Shown piece after piece: positions 6,137-12,771 of a stretch of 28,973 bases of DNA. The stretch is from a virus, in the IMG/VR virus record IMGVR_UViG_3300018084_000010, positions 1-28,973 of that record; one strand, written 5' to 3'. A model generated the notes under the pieces. It was not told where the DNA came from. It did not search any database and was given only the letters and a program-made list of their open reading frames with translations. How positions within the stretch are numbered: the stretch's first letter is position 1; each line of letters begins with the position of its first letter. The translations under genes and the position numbers were made by a program.

Positions 6137-6823
6137 TTAACCTTTCTTTGATGGGAGAGTGAGCGTATCAGATGAGCAGCGAGGAACGGTGTACCCGCTG
6201 GATGTGTCCGCGCGAATCCTCCGAAGTTCTGCGGTGTCTGAGGCAGTCCAACAAATGCCAGTGATTGTGACTGTTGGCGGCGATGGATCTTGATGAGGTC
6301 TCTTCGACGCCAGAGCAATCTTGATCGGTGTCTTGACTGGCATCATCGTTGGATCGACGTGGAGCGTGTCTACGGTCTTGCACCATGGCTGAATCAGTGC
6401 AACTTGCGTGGAGTCGAGCGTCACATCTCCGCGGATTCCATACTTGGCTGCAGAATCCGTAGGAATGAAACACGCGTCCAGGGTTGATACTGGCGTCGTA
6501 TCCGGCTTGATGGTGTCGACAGGAACTGTCCCGCACGATACTTCTGTCGCTACTGAGTCAGCCGAAATCTGCACTGCACCGTGCCAGATCCGCAGATAGA
6601 CAAAGGAATTGCCGCAACTTCGTCCAACAATTCTCGCACCGCCGAGTGCTTTGAGCACTGTGTCAGTCTTGATCGAAAACTTGACCGAGACCGTGTCACC
6701 TTTGGCGATTCGGATTGCTTCATGCGCTCCGGACGAGAGTGCAACCGTGCCTCCAGCGCCAGCCACAACGCCAGACGCAACGAATGCACTGCGCACGAGC
6801 GTAGTCCGAAGGAGGGCGTTCAT
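6137..6823 (-). CDS. Predicted exported protein, unknown
   Basis: A 228-residue protein with ATG at 6823-6821 in an ATGA overlap with the gene upstream. The N terminus looks like a signal peptide or membrane anchor: basic residues (R6, R11) then a hydrophobic stretch of about 20 residues (SAFVASGVVAGAGGTVALSS, 12-31) ending in SGA-HE. The rest is rich in Thr, Asp, Ser and Pro, with beta-like segments (DTVSVKFSIKTDTVL; TIKPDTTPVSTLDACF) and about six cysteines that could form disulfides after export. There is no lipobox at the expected position and no enzyme motif. It could be a surface or superinfection-exclusion protein made early in infection. Function unknown. Confidence 0.72.
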   Translation of the reverse strand: MNALLRTTLVRSAFVASGVVAGAGGTVALSSGAHEAIRIAKGDTVSVKFSIKTDTVLKALGGARIVGRSCGNSFVYLRIWHGAVQISADSVATEVSCGTVPVDTIKPDTTPVSTLDACFIPTDSAAKYGIRGDVTLDSTQVALIQPWCKTVDTLHVDPTMMPVKTPIKIALASKRPHQDPSPPTVTITGICWTASDTAELRRIRADTSSGYTVPRCSSDTLTLPSKKG

Positions 6824-7257
6824 GGGGCTTTGAACGTCGCCGTTCCCGGTTCTTCACCAACCGGAGTTTCTCCCGGCGGAATCTGAGCGTCGCCCGGCGG
6901 AACAACGACGGGAACAACGAGCGCTTCGATGCTCTGGAGATCTGAAAGGATTCCAGCGAAGTCGACAGTCGGCGGAATGCCCGCATCGATCTGCGCTTGG
7001 AGCTCTGCGACTTTCTGCATTAGCGCGCCACGAACGGCGACGAGCAGATTGATCGCTTCTTGATCGGTGCTCTGATCTGCGATGATGATCCCACGCAAAT
7101 GCGTGATTTCATCTCTCACTTCTTTTTCGTCAACCATGAACATCTCCTGGAGCAGTCGCGACATAACAAGCATGCTTTGCTGTCGCGCGGTGAGTGCATC
7201 GAGTCTCGACAATGATTCGAGAATCTCGGGCATGCGGGGATTCGCAACAATGGTCAT
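6820..7257 (-). CDS. Coiled-coil protein with Pro-rich tail, unknown
   Basis: A 145-residue protein starting at ATG 7257-7255, overlapping the upstream stop in an ATGA. The body is acidic and helical, with likely coiled-coil stretches (EILESLSRLDALTARQQSML, 11-30; VRGALMQKVAELQAQID, 74-90). The C terminus is Pro/Gly-rich (VPVVVPPGDAQIPPGETPVG), a probable flexible linker or tail. No family is recognised. It is coupled to the predicted exported protein downstream, so the two might act together at the cell envelope, but this is only suggested by gene order. Confidence 0.7.
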   Translation of the reverse strand: MTIVANPRMPEILESLSRLDALTARQQSMLVMSRLLQEMFMVDEKEVRDEITHLRGIIIADQSTDQEAINLLVAVRGALMQKVAELQAQIDAGIPPTVDFAGILSDLQSIEALVVPVVVPPGDAQIPPGETPVGEEPGTATFKAP

Positions 7258-7490
7258 CGGTTCTCCTTGCCTGTCCGACCGCGCATATCATAGGGTAAAG
7301 TCCCTTCTAATCTGCGCAGTCGTCGAACTATCGCTTTCTTTGCTCGAACGTAGCCATCCTCCTTTTCCATGGTAATGTCTATGAGTCCGTGGTGACGTGC
7401 GTCTTCGAGTTGACGGACCGCTTGCTCGAAGCGAAGTAAGAGACTCCGTGTTCCTGGCGATAGCGACTTGACCCCGTAGGATATACTCAT
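7254..7490 (-). CDS. Small basic helical protein, unknown
   Basis: A 78-residue protein. ATG 7490-7488 overlaps the upstream stop as ATGA, so I prefer it to the in-frame ATG at 7598, which lies inside the SLOG-like gene. It has two predicted helices: GTRSLLLRFEQAVRQLEDAR (14-33) and DGYVRAKKAIVRRLRRLEG (about 46-64), the second strongly basic, with a basic C terminus (MRGRTGKENR). No family is recognised. A nucleic-acid-binding role is possible from composition alone. Confidence 0.68.
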   Translation of the reverse strand: MSISYGVKSLSPGTRSLLLRFEQAVRQLEDARHHGLIDITMEKEDGYVRAKKAIVRRLRRLEGTLPYDMRGRTGKENR

Positions 7491-7987
7491 CGATAAATCC
7501 GCGTCAAGAATTTCTCGTGATCCAATGTCATGACGCCATTCGGCCAAACAATCAGTACTGGAACATGGATCCGTCGCGCCATGCGTACAGTGGTCCACGT
7601 GCCAGAGCGGAGTTCTTCCTTTTGGGAGTGTGGCGCTGCGATGAGAAACGTTGAGCGCTTGACGATCTCTTCATTGCGTGTGAGTGGCGGACGTACTGAA
7701 TTCATCGCGACATGATCTTGGCCATCAAATAGTTTGACTCGCGCTTGATCCGCTGGCCAGATATCGGCAAATCGCAATGGACATTCTTCTCGCCAGAGTG
7801 CGTGGAATTCTGTATCCGATCCATGTGCGCCTCCGTGCCGAACGATAGCAGGTTTCCCGATAGACAAACAGACACGAATAATTTCGTACTGTGTGTGCGA
7901 CATCCCCGCGCGAGTTCCTGAGAATCCCCATTCTGTTTCGAAATGCTCGCTGATCAAATTCATGAGAGACTTCGCTGGATGTGTCAT
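7487..7987 (-). CDS. SLOG/LOG-like Rossmann protein (DprA-type nucleotide binding)
   Basis: A 166-residue protein with ATG 7987-7985 in an ATGA overlap. The pattern of motifs fits the SLOG superfamily: GFSGTR at 21-26 after the first strand, HGGAHGSD (51-58), RNEEIVKRSTFLIAAP (104-119), RSGTW (127-131) with the following helix TVRMARR, and VPVLIVWPNG (142-151). In related proteins these loops bind nucleotides or nucleotide-sugar derivatives. Phage SLOG proteins of this single-domain type are common but rarely characterised. It could sense or process a nucleotide made during infection; the co-operonic TS-like and DUF4406-like genes make a nucleotide-pool role plausible. This is inferred from motifs only. 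Confidence 0.72.
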   Translation of the reverse strand: MTHPAKSLMNLISEHFETEWGFSGTRAGMSHTQYEIIRVCLSIGKPAIVRHGGAHGSDTEFHALWREECPLRFADIWPADQARVKLFDGQDHVAMNSVRPPLTRNEEIVKRSTFLIAAPHSQKEELRSGTWTTVRMARRIHVPVLIVWPNGVMTLDHEKFLTRIYR

Positions 7988-8409
7988 ACTCCGGAATCGT
8001 CTATGAGGTCGCGGGCGACGGTGATATCGATTGCAGTGAGTGCGTATGTCCCTTGCGATGCTTTCAGAAACTTGCGGATCACTTCTTTGTACGGACGAAT
8101 AAAATCGCGTATATCGTTATCGAGCACGCTTTGGAATTCTGCTGACGTGAGCGGTGGACCATGCACACAATCAAATGGACTGACGCATTCGCCATTCGGC
8201 AGGGTGATGCATGGCATTTCGATTGGAAGGAATACGGGATCTTTTGTGCGAACATGTTGAATCGCGTCGAGTCGACCCGAGCAGACGATTTGTCCCTGTT
8301 CCCGTGTGTTCCGCAATCGATTGCATGCAGTGAGCACGTTCCCTTCTCCGATAGCGAACGCGTACACCGAGCGACAGACTTTGCAGACCTTCATAAAATG
8401 CTCGCTCAT
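7984..8409 (-). CDS. Cys-rich unknown protein, possible zinc site
   Basis: A 141-residue protein with ATG at 8409-8407 (ATGA overlap); a second in-frame Met five codons later (8394) is an alternative start. The N-terminal third contains CKVC (9-12) and further cysteines at about 29 and 43, which could form a zinc knuckle (VCKVCRSVY, ACNRLRN, IVCSGRLDAI). A Pro-rich middle (FLPIEMPCITLPNGECVSPF) is followed by a helical C terminus (FIRPYKEVIRKFLKAS). I do not recognise the family. Its neighbours are small uncharacterised phage proteins. Confidence 0.7.
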   Translation of the reverse strand: MSEHFMKVCKVCRSVYAFAIGEGNVLTACNRLRNTREQGQIVCSGRLDAIQHVRTKDPVFLPIEMPCITLPNGECVSPFDCVHGPPLTSAEFQSVLDNDIRDFIRPYKEVIRKFLKASQGTYALTAIDITVARDLIDDSGV

Positions 8410-8621
8410 GATGCTCCCGGAAAGACTTTGATGACGATTTCAGTTTCAATGATTTCAGTCCCATACTTCCATGACCCTGTACCGACTTTCGAAATCGTGC
8501 GAGCAGCGGCATCATCCGACTCAACTTCAATGACGATTCGAATACGTTGTGCGCTGACTCCTGCGCGTCGAACAAGATCGATGACTAGAATCTGGATGGC
8601 ACGTTCTGCGGCATAGTCCAC
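8406..8621 (-). CDS. Small unknown protein, GTG start
   Basis: A 71-residue protein. The only reasonable in-frame start is GTG at 8621-8619, three bases after the upstream stop; GGAGG lies about 14 bases upstream, longer than ideal, so reinitiation after the upstream gene may drive translation. The sequence alternates helix and strands (AERAIQILVIDLVRRAG; RIRIVIEVES; TEIIETEIVIKVF), consistent with a small alpha/beta fold. It overlaps the next gene by ATGA. Function unknown. Confidence 0.62.
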   Translation of the reverse strand: MDYAAERAIQILVIDLVRRAGVSAQRIRIVIEVESDDAAARTISKVGTGSWKYGTEIIETEIVIKVFPGAS

Positions 8622-8624
8622 AGA

Positions 8625-8903
8625 TTAGTCGTAGTCCTCCGGTGAATCGCGGATCACGAGATCAATGGCATGCTGATCGTCGTCAACTGGCTCGCCAGTC
8701 TTTTCGAGATGCAATACCTTTGCTGTATCTATCTGTGTGTGTAATGGCCACCAGACGACCTGACTACGCATCATATCTTCAAGGATTTCTGGAGAAATGA
8801 TGATCGCCGCTTGCTCAATCATTCCGGATTCATCGAGATACACCGGAACTCCGCAGACGCGCAGCGGTCGTTCTCCCGTCACGAGATCCATGATCTGTTT
8901 CAT
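8625..8903 (-). CDS. Small acidic unknown protein
   Basis: A 92-residue protein starting at ATG 8903-8901 (ATGA overlap with the zinc-finger gene). It is acidic, particularly at the C terminus (DDDQHAIDLVIRDSPEDYD), with an N-terminal strand pair around GERPLRVCGVPVYLDESG (10-27) and helix EILEDMMRSQ. I see no known domain. It belongs to the run of small coupled genes downstream of the TS-like gene. Confidence 0.7.
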   Translation of the reverse strand: MKQIMDLVTGERPLRVCGVPVYLDESGMIEQAAIIISPEILEDMMRSQVVWWPLHTQIDTAKVLHLEKTGEPVDDDQHAIDLVIRDSPEDYD

Positions 8904-9364
8904 GCTGTTCCTCGCTTGATCGCTTCGCCAAATGCCGAGAGTTCTTTCGAGACCTCATCGAGATAGATGAGATCGTTCTCTGTGGGTTCATCCCCATCGT
9001 CGAATGTGAACGTGAACATATCCATGAGCCATGCGATGCCCGTGTACCATGCGCGTCGCATCTCTGATCGCTGGATTGGCCCTGCACGAATCGGATCCAA
9101 CGTGGCACGCTCGTATTCCGCCCAGGCGATCGCGATGGTAGAGCGACGAATGGTCGTCAGTGGTTCGTCAGGATGGAGGATACGATTCACCAACGATGCT
9201 TCAGAGGCATCGATCGTTGGCGCGTCGAGTTTTGTGTCGTATGCTGCGATGAGACTGATTTGTCCATCACCATGGCACATCTCACAGCGCCGTCCGTTCA
9301 GCGATTTCGATCCGCGGCACATAGGACAGAGTCGCGATGTGTTAATCCGTTCATGCCGAGACAT
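8900..9364 (-). CDS. Protein with DnaJ-type zinc finger
   Basis: A 154-residue protein with ATG 9364-9362 and AGGAG five bases upstream. It begins inside the end of the TS-like gene (14-bp overlap). The N terminus holds a pair of CxxCxG elements, CPMCRGS (13-19) and CEMCHGDG (27-34), the zinc-binding pattern of DnaJ central domains. The rest is helical and acidic (IAIAWAEYERATLD, MFTFTFDDGDEPTENDLIYL). There is no J domain. Single DnaJ-like zinc modules occur in small phage proteins of unknown role and may support protein or nucleic-acid contacts. Confidence 0.75.
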   Translation of the reverse strand: MSRHERINTSRLCPMCRGSKSLNGRRCEMCHGDGQISLIAAYDTKLDAPTIDASEASLVNRILHPDEPLTTIRRSTIAIAWAEYERATLDPIRAGPIQRSEMRRAWYTGIAWLMDMFTFTFDDGDEPTENDLIYLDEVSKELSAFGEAIKRGTA

Positions 9365-10421
9365 GGGCGCTCCTGAGTTCTGCGCGACGCAGTAACCATG
9401 CTGTTCCTGCAGTCAGCCAGTCGTTGTGTGTGCTCACTCCCTTGGCCTCGCTGAGCACGGCAAGCGCAAGATGAAAGTCGCCATTTCTGTAGCATCGATG
9501 CGCGCGATACATCGGTCGTACGACATACGAGAAAAAGAAATTCTGATAGTCGCAAAGTGTACGATCGGCCAATGATCCGTCGGCCACGAACGACATCACC
9601 TTGGCGAGTTCGTTATCGAAGACTGCTGGCGCGTGCACGAGTGGATACGTTGTGATTCCGCTATTATACGGATCACGCGTATCGGTGAGTGGATAATATT
9701 TCGACCAGCGATACGGTGTCTCGATGTAGGCATGATAGTCGCCACTGATCTGCGTGTAGGTTCCCATCGGGACACCGATCATGGATGCCAAATATTCCTG
9801 CAGGAACGACATGTGCACCGCGTTCGCTCCGTAACATCCCCACACGATGTCGTTGCTGCGATTGTAGACTTGCATGTTGAGATGATTCAAATGAATTGAT
9901 AGTTTGATCAGATCATTGCACGGAATGTCTCCGCTCGTCGTATCGAGATCACGCGCTGGATCCCACATGCCAATCACTGCGCGACGTGATGAGGGATCGC
10001 GTTGGAGCATGGTGATGATCTTGGCCAGCTGATCCATTCCAACGGATTGTCCCAGGGGATGAATGACATCTGGCGGAAGTGGCCGCGCTCCCCAATGTCG
10101 CCAACGATAGCCGTACGCGCCATGGAATGTGATTCCATCGTCGGAGAACTGGCCGAATGTCCGATTGAACTGGCGGAGTGTCGCGACATCGTTCTGCCCG
10201 TTCACCATCCACAGGGCTTCGAACAGATGAAAGAACGGATTGGCGTCGCGTTGTGCGGTGAAGAGCACCCGTTCCTGTGGACTCGCATAGACCGTCGCGA
10301 CGGGATACGGCACTCGACGCACGGGACCATTGCGTGATGGAGTGATGAGGCCATGCGTCGCCATGTACGACATACCGTGAACATACGCATCGTTGACGTT
10401 TCGTGCGTGGATTACGAACAT
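9351..10421 (-). CDS. Thymidylate synthase superfamily (dUMP hydroxymethylase or TS)
   Basis: A 356-residue protein. I place the start at ATG 10421-10419, with GAGG six bases upstream; the frame extends to 10613 only inside the neighbour. TS-fold motifs are clear: NPFFHLFEALWM (61-72), GAYGYRWR (101-108), the phosphate-binding RR at 146-147, catalytic Cys168 in DIPCNDL, NRSNDIVWGCYGANAVHMS (187-205) and GDYHAY (227-232). The His after the catalytic Cys of classic TS is Asn here, and the usual PFN is replaced by YGAN, keeping the Asn (N200) linked to uracil rather than cytosine specificity. The phage hypermodification genes downstream favour dUMP hydroxymethylase (dUMP to 5-hydroxymethyl-dUMP), but plain TS activity cannot be ruled out from sequence. 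Confidence 0.85.
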   Translation of the reverse strand: MFVIHARNVNDAYVHGMSYMATHGLITPSRNGPVRRVPYPVATVYASPQERVLFTAQRDANPFFHLFEALWMVNGQNDVATLRQFNRTFGQFSDDGITFHGAYGYRWRHWGARPLPPDVIHPLGQSVGMDQLAKIITMLQRDPSSRRAVIGMWDPARDLDTTSGDIPCNDLIKLSIHLNHLNMQVYNRSNDIVWGCYGANAVHMSFLQEYLASMIGVPMGTYTQISGDYHAYIETPYRWSKYYPLTDTRDPYNSGITTYPLVHAPAVFDNELAKVMSFVADGSLADRTLCDYQNFFFSYVVRPMYRAHRCYRNGDFHLALAVLSEAKGVSTHNDWLTAGTAWLLRRAELRSAHVSA

Positions 10422-10723
10422 GAGATGCCTCGGTAGAGCATGGCGGTTGGAATGCCGGAGATGATCCCACGATGGATGATCCACGACCAGTCTGGTGGTG
10501 GCGCGTTTCTGAGACGGAACACGAAATGATTTGTGTCGGACAGCGTGACGTCTTTCTGAAAGACAGCGATCTGGACTTTCTGGAACAATCCTGGCGACCA
10601 CGATGCCGCGCATGGAATCTGCACACGGATCTGTATGGTGCTGAGCATGGGATCTGCCTGCGTCAAGAACGGATCATCGAGTGTTGGGATGATCGTATCG
10701 AAGGCAATGAGCTGAACGATCAT
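10412..10723 (-). CDS. Unknown protein upstream of the TS-like gene
   Basis: A 103-residue protein starting at ATG 10723-10721, which overlaps the upstream stop as ATGA; a longer frame from 10855 lies inside the neighbouring gene. It overlaps the TS-like start by 10 bp. The sequence appears beta-rich (MIVQLIAFDTIIPTLDDPF; IQIRVQIPCAASW; KVQIAVFQKDVTLSDT; HFVFRLRNAPPPDW) with no enzyme motif that I recognise. It may be a small barrel or sandwich protein. Function unknown. Confidence 0.68.
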   Translation of the reverse strand: MIVQLIAFDTIIPTLDDPFLTQADPMLSTIQIRVQIPCAASWSPGLFQKVQIAVFQKDVTLSDTNHFVFRLRNAPPPDWSWIIHRGIISGIPTAMLYRGISCS

Positions 10724-11271
10724 GGCGCGAACTCGTGCGTGAGTCGTTCCGTCGCCTTCTTGAGCTTCCGCGGACGAAGTTCTGTGGGATGCATGAGAAT
10801 CGCGTTCGCCGGTCCGAGCTCTGGATAGACTGCGGTGAACACCGCGCGCATCCACGAATATTCAATAGCGCGGATCTCGAGCACGATGATGCTACGCGTG
10901 TGTCTCTTTTTCTTTCGCGCCTCTCCAGCGCATTGTAAGGATTGACGATGATTGGTGTAATATTCTCGCTGCAGATGTTGCAATCGTGATAATGGTGTAT
11001 CTGGTTTCTTGGATGTCCAGATATCGGGATGATGCGTCGCTTTCGCGCACCAGAGGATGAGCGTGCGCTCGATCTCGAGAATTCGTGAGACGAGTTCCCA
11101 TTTTTCTTTGCGACGCTTCTTCTCGATGGTTCCTGCGTTCTTGTTCGTATTCCAATTGACGCGCGTGCAGCAGATACGATATCTCATACAACAGTTCCGC
11201 CACTGCGTAATTAAATTTCGAACCGCGCGATCATCAGATAGTATCGATGGAATGACGATCGGTTGTTGCAT
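10720..11271 (-). CDS. First gene of the leftward operon, unknown basic protein
   Basis: A 183-residue basic protein. Two adjacent ATGs exist (11274 and 11271); GGAGG at 11282-11278 is only three bases from the first but six from the second, so 11271 is preferred. The middle is highly charged and helical (KKRRKEKWELVSRILEIERT), followed by RKKKRHTRSIIVLEIRAIEYSW; the C terminus is Lys/Arg-rich. The paired cysteines (CCMRYRICC) near residues 27-35 are unusual. I recognise no family; DNA or RNA binding is possible. As the promoter-proximal leftward gene it might be an early regulator. Confidence 0.7.
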   Translation of the reverse strand: MQQPIVIPSILSDDRAVRNLITQWRNCCMRYRICCTRVNWNTNKNAGTIEKKRRKEKWELVSRILEIERTLILWCAKATHHPDIWTSKKPDTPLSRLQHLQREYYTNHRQSLQCAGEARKKKRHTRSIIVLEIRAIEYSWMRAVFTAVYPELGPANAILMHPTELRPRKLKKATERLTHEFAP

Positions 11272-11274
11272 CAT

Positions 11275-11914
11275 GTGCCTCCGGTCTTTTCTGGGGTGGG
11301 GTTGCGGTCACCTGGAATACTACACTGGATGGCGGCAAACCGCTAGTAGAGGCTAACTGCCTGGGGAATATGCCACTTACGAGGCAGGGTGGGGCGGAAA
11401 TGGGTAGCATGCTGGAGATTTGCTCTGGCTGTAGATGCTACGGAGAAATGATTAACGAATACTACTAAATGAATGGGATGTGATGGTGTGAATGAGGGGA
11501 TATCTGCTACGGTGGGCGATGGGCGAAAATCGTGCGTTGGTGGATGCGATTCTTTTATCACTGGGAATCTGCCCCGGTATCTGCCCCGTTTCCCATAGGG
11601 GAAATCGTCGTTTCTAGATTGTTGGGGCGAGATTCTACGGAGTGTGCAGAGTCCCCCTAGGCAGTGTTCTGTTGTGCTACTGAACTATGTCTATATTACG
11701 GGGCTGATTCCCTTATAGTACTCTAACATCATTATATCAAAGCTATACAGAACACCCCTATAGCTACTATTTAGCCAGGTCCGGTTTTCGGGTATTTTTG
11801 TTGATGAGTCCGCTTAAATCAAGCGAGCTGGAGTAGCTCCTTGCGCTTGTGTCATGGGATGGCTATATTGAACGTGCGCGAAGTCTACCCCTCTGGGATG
11901 GTCCTAAAACATGA
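11275..11914. other. Divergent intergenic region: promoters, possible packaging site
   Basis: About 640 bp separating the leftward and rightward operons. Open frames inside it (for example minus 11343-11561) have no ribosome-binding site and odd composition, so I see no gene. The segment 11680-11770 is clearly A/T-rich and likely holds promoters. It contains a 9-bp inverted repeat GTGTTCTGT/ACAGAACAC (11664-11672 and 11747-11755), tandem ATCTGCCCCG (11567-11576 and 11579-11588), three CTACGG[A/T]G motifs (11438, 11507, 11635), and a TTTCCC-ATAG-GGGAAA hairpin (11589-11604). Lying just upstream of the small terminase gene, it is a natural place for a cos or pac site. Confidence 0.65.
11811..11849 (+). 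promoter_or_regulatory. Mutually exclusive hairpins in the terS leader
   Basis: AAGCG at 11821-11825 can pair either with CGCTT at 11811-11815 (loop AAATC) or, extended to CAAGCG, with CGCTTG at 11844-11849, enclosing a second small stem AGCT/AGCT. The two pairings exclude each other, an arrangement seen in attenuators and riboswitches. A weak C/G hairpin and T-run precede it near 11781-11802. There is no known riboswitch consensus. Confidence 0.35.
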
Positions 11915-12610
11915 ATGCGTAACGTGGCCAGCAAGAACGGTGCGGGCAAGAAGGTCAAGCCGACGCAGCGGGGGAAACCTCCTGCGTCAGCAGAGCAGAT
12001 GGGACTAAAAGCATCCACAGTCTATGCACACTTCACGCGCTGGCAGAATAAATCCATTCCGAAGTGGCATCCGATCAAGAAGATGCGATACGTCTTCTGG
12101 AGAATGATCGGAGGATCGACGGTGGGCGACGCAATCTGCGAACTGCATTGGCAAGAAGCGGAATTCTGGCATCTGGTCGATCTCAAACGACATGCGCCGT
12201 TCCGTGAAGAATACAAACGAGCAAAGATTCTTCAAGGTCGTGCACTCGCCGATTCTGTCCAAACGATCGCAGAAGGACGCGATGCGATCACACGGAAGCA
12301 TTTGCGAGAAACAAAGAAGATCATTCAGCGCGCAATCAAGAAGATCTCGCGACAGAAGTCGATGCTCCACGGAAAGATGATCTTAGAATCTGTGCTCGGG
12401 GATCTGCGCGAGCGGGATAAGATCGTCATGACGAGAAACAAGTTGCAGATCGAAGCGGCGAAATGGCTCGCCGGAACATCGAATCCTGCGGAGTACGGAC
12501 CAAAATCTGCGCTCGCGCTCGGCGGACTACCTGATGGCGATGGATCCGGCGCTCCACGTCCGATACTCGTCCAGTTCATCGGACCAGATGGAACGGTGGT
12601 CGCCATATGA
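11915..12610 (+). CDS. terS: Terminase small subunit
   Basis: A 231-residue protein, first gene of the rightward morphogenesis operon, immediately before the large terminase. It starts at ATG 11915; an ATG at 11911 is in another frame and stops at once. The ribosome-binding site is weak (GGGATGG). It has a basic N terminus, an HTH-like segment (about 65-100, with RMIGGSTVGDAICELHWQEA), a long charged helical region (RALADSVQTIAEGRD to KKISRQKS) and a C-terminal segment LQIEAAKWLAGTSNPAEYG characteristic of small terminases, where a KL/KW-x-PxxYG pattern recurs. Its job is to recognise phage DNA and position TerL for packaging. The upstream non-coding region may carry its binding site. Confidence 0.82.
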   Translation: MRNVASKNGAGKKVKPTQRGKPPASAEQMGLKASTVYAHFTRWQNKSIPKWHPIKKMRYVFWRMIGGSTVGDAICELHWQEAEFWHLVDLKRHAPFREEYKRAKILQGRALADSVQTIAEGRDAITRKHLRETKKIIQRAIKKISRQKSMLHGKMILESVLGDLRERDKIVMTRNKLQIEAAKWLAGTSNPAEYGPKSALALGGLPDGDGSGAPRPILVQFIGPDGTVVAI

Positions 12611-12771
12611 GAATCGATCTCGTGTACTCGGCATCGGTGGCTCATCGATTCGTTTTATTCACTGATCTGCGATTCTATCGCGCGATGGTCGTTCTGAATA
12701 CGTTCTGGTCGCATCGACTCTGGCATGGGACACCCGATCATATTCCTCCCTTCTGCGGAGTGATCCCATGA
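12607..12771 (+). CDS. 54-aa coupled ORF between terS and terL
   Basis: A short frame from ATG 12607-12609 to TGA 12769-12771. It overlaps the terS stop (ATGA at 12607-12610) and the terL start (ATGA at 12768-12771), exactly bridging the two genes, which strongly suggests that it is translated. The product is 54 residues (begins MRIDLVYSASVAHRFVLF, contains YRAMVVLNTFW and HIPPFCGVIP) and is hydrophobic/aromatic with a possible membrane or amphipathic helix. No family is recognised. It may chiefly serve to couple terS and terL translation. Confidence 0.65.
   Translation: MRIDLVYSASVAHRFVLFTDLRFYRAMVVLNTFWSHRLWHGTPDHIPPFCGVIP

Noticed and set aside
9949-10626. A 225-codon minus frame overlapping the TS-like gene
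   Set aside because: Low-complexity Ser/Arg/His-rich translation, no start site, and the other minus frame carries clear TS motifs.
11343-11561. A 72-codon minus open frame in the divergent intergenic region
   Set aside because: No ribosome-binding site, composition rich in His/Pro/Ser, not coupled to neighbours, unlike all convincing genes here.
11800-11850. TTGATGAGTCC next to a stem resembled a hammerhead ribozyme core
   Set aside because: The GAAA after stem II and the required cleavage triplet arrangement are missing.
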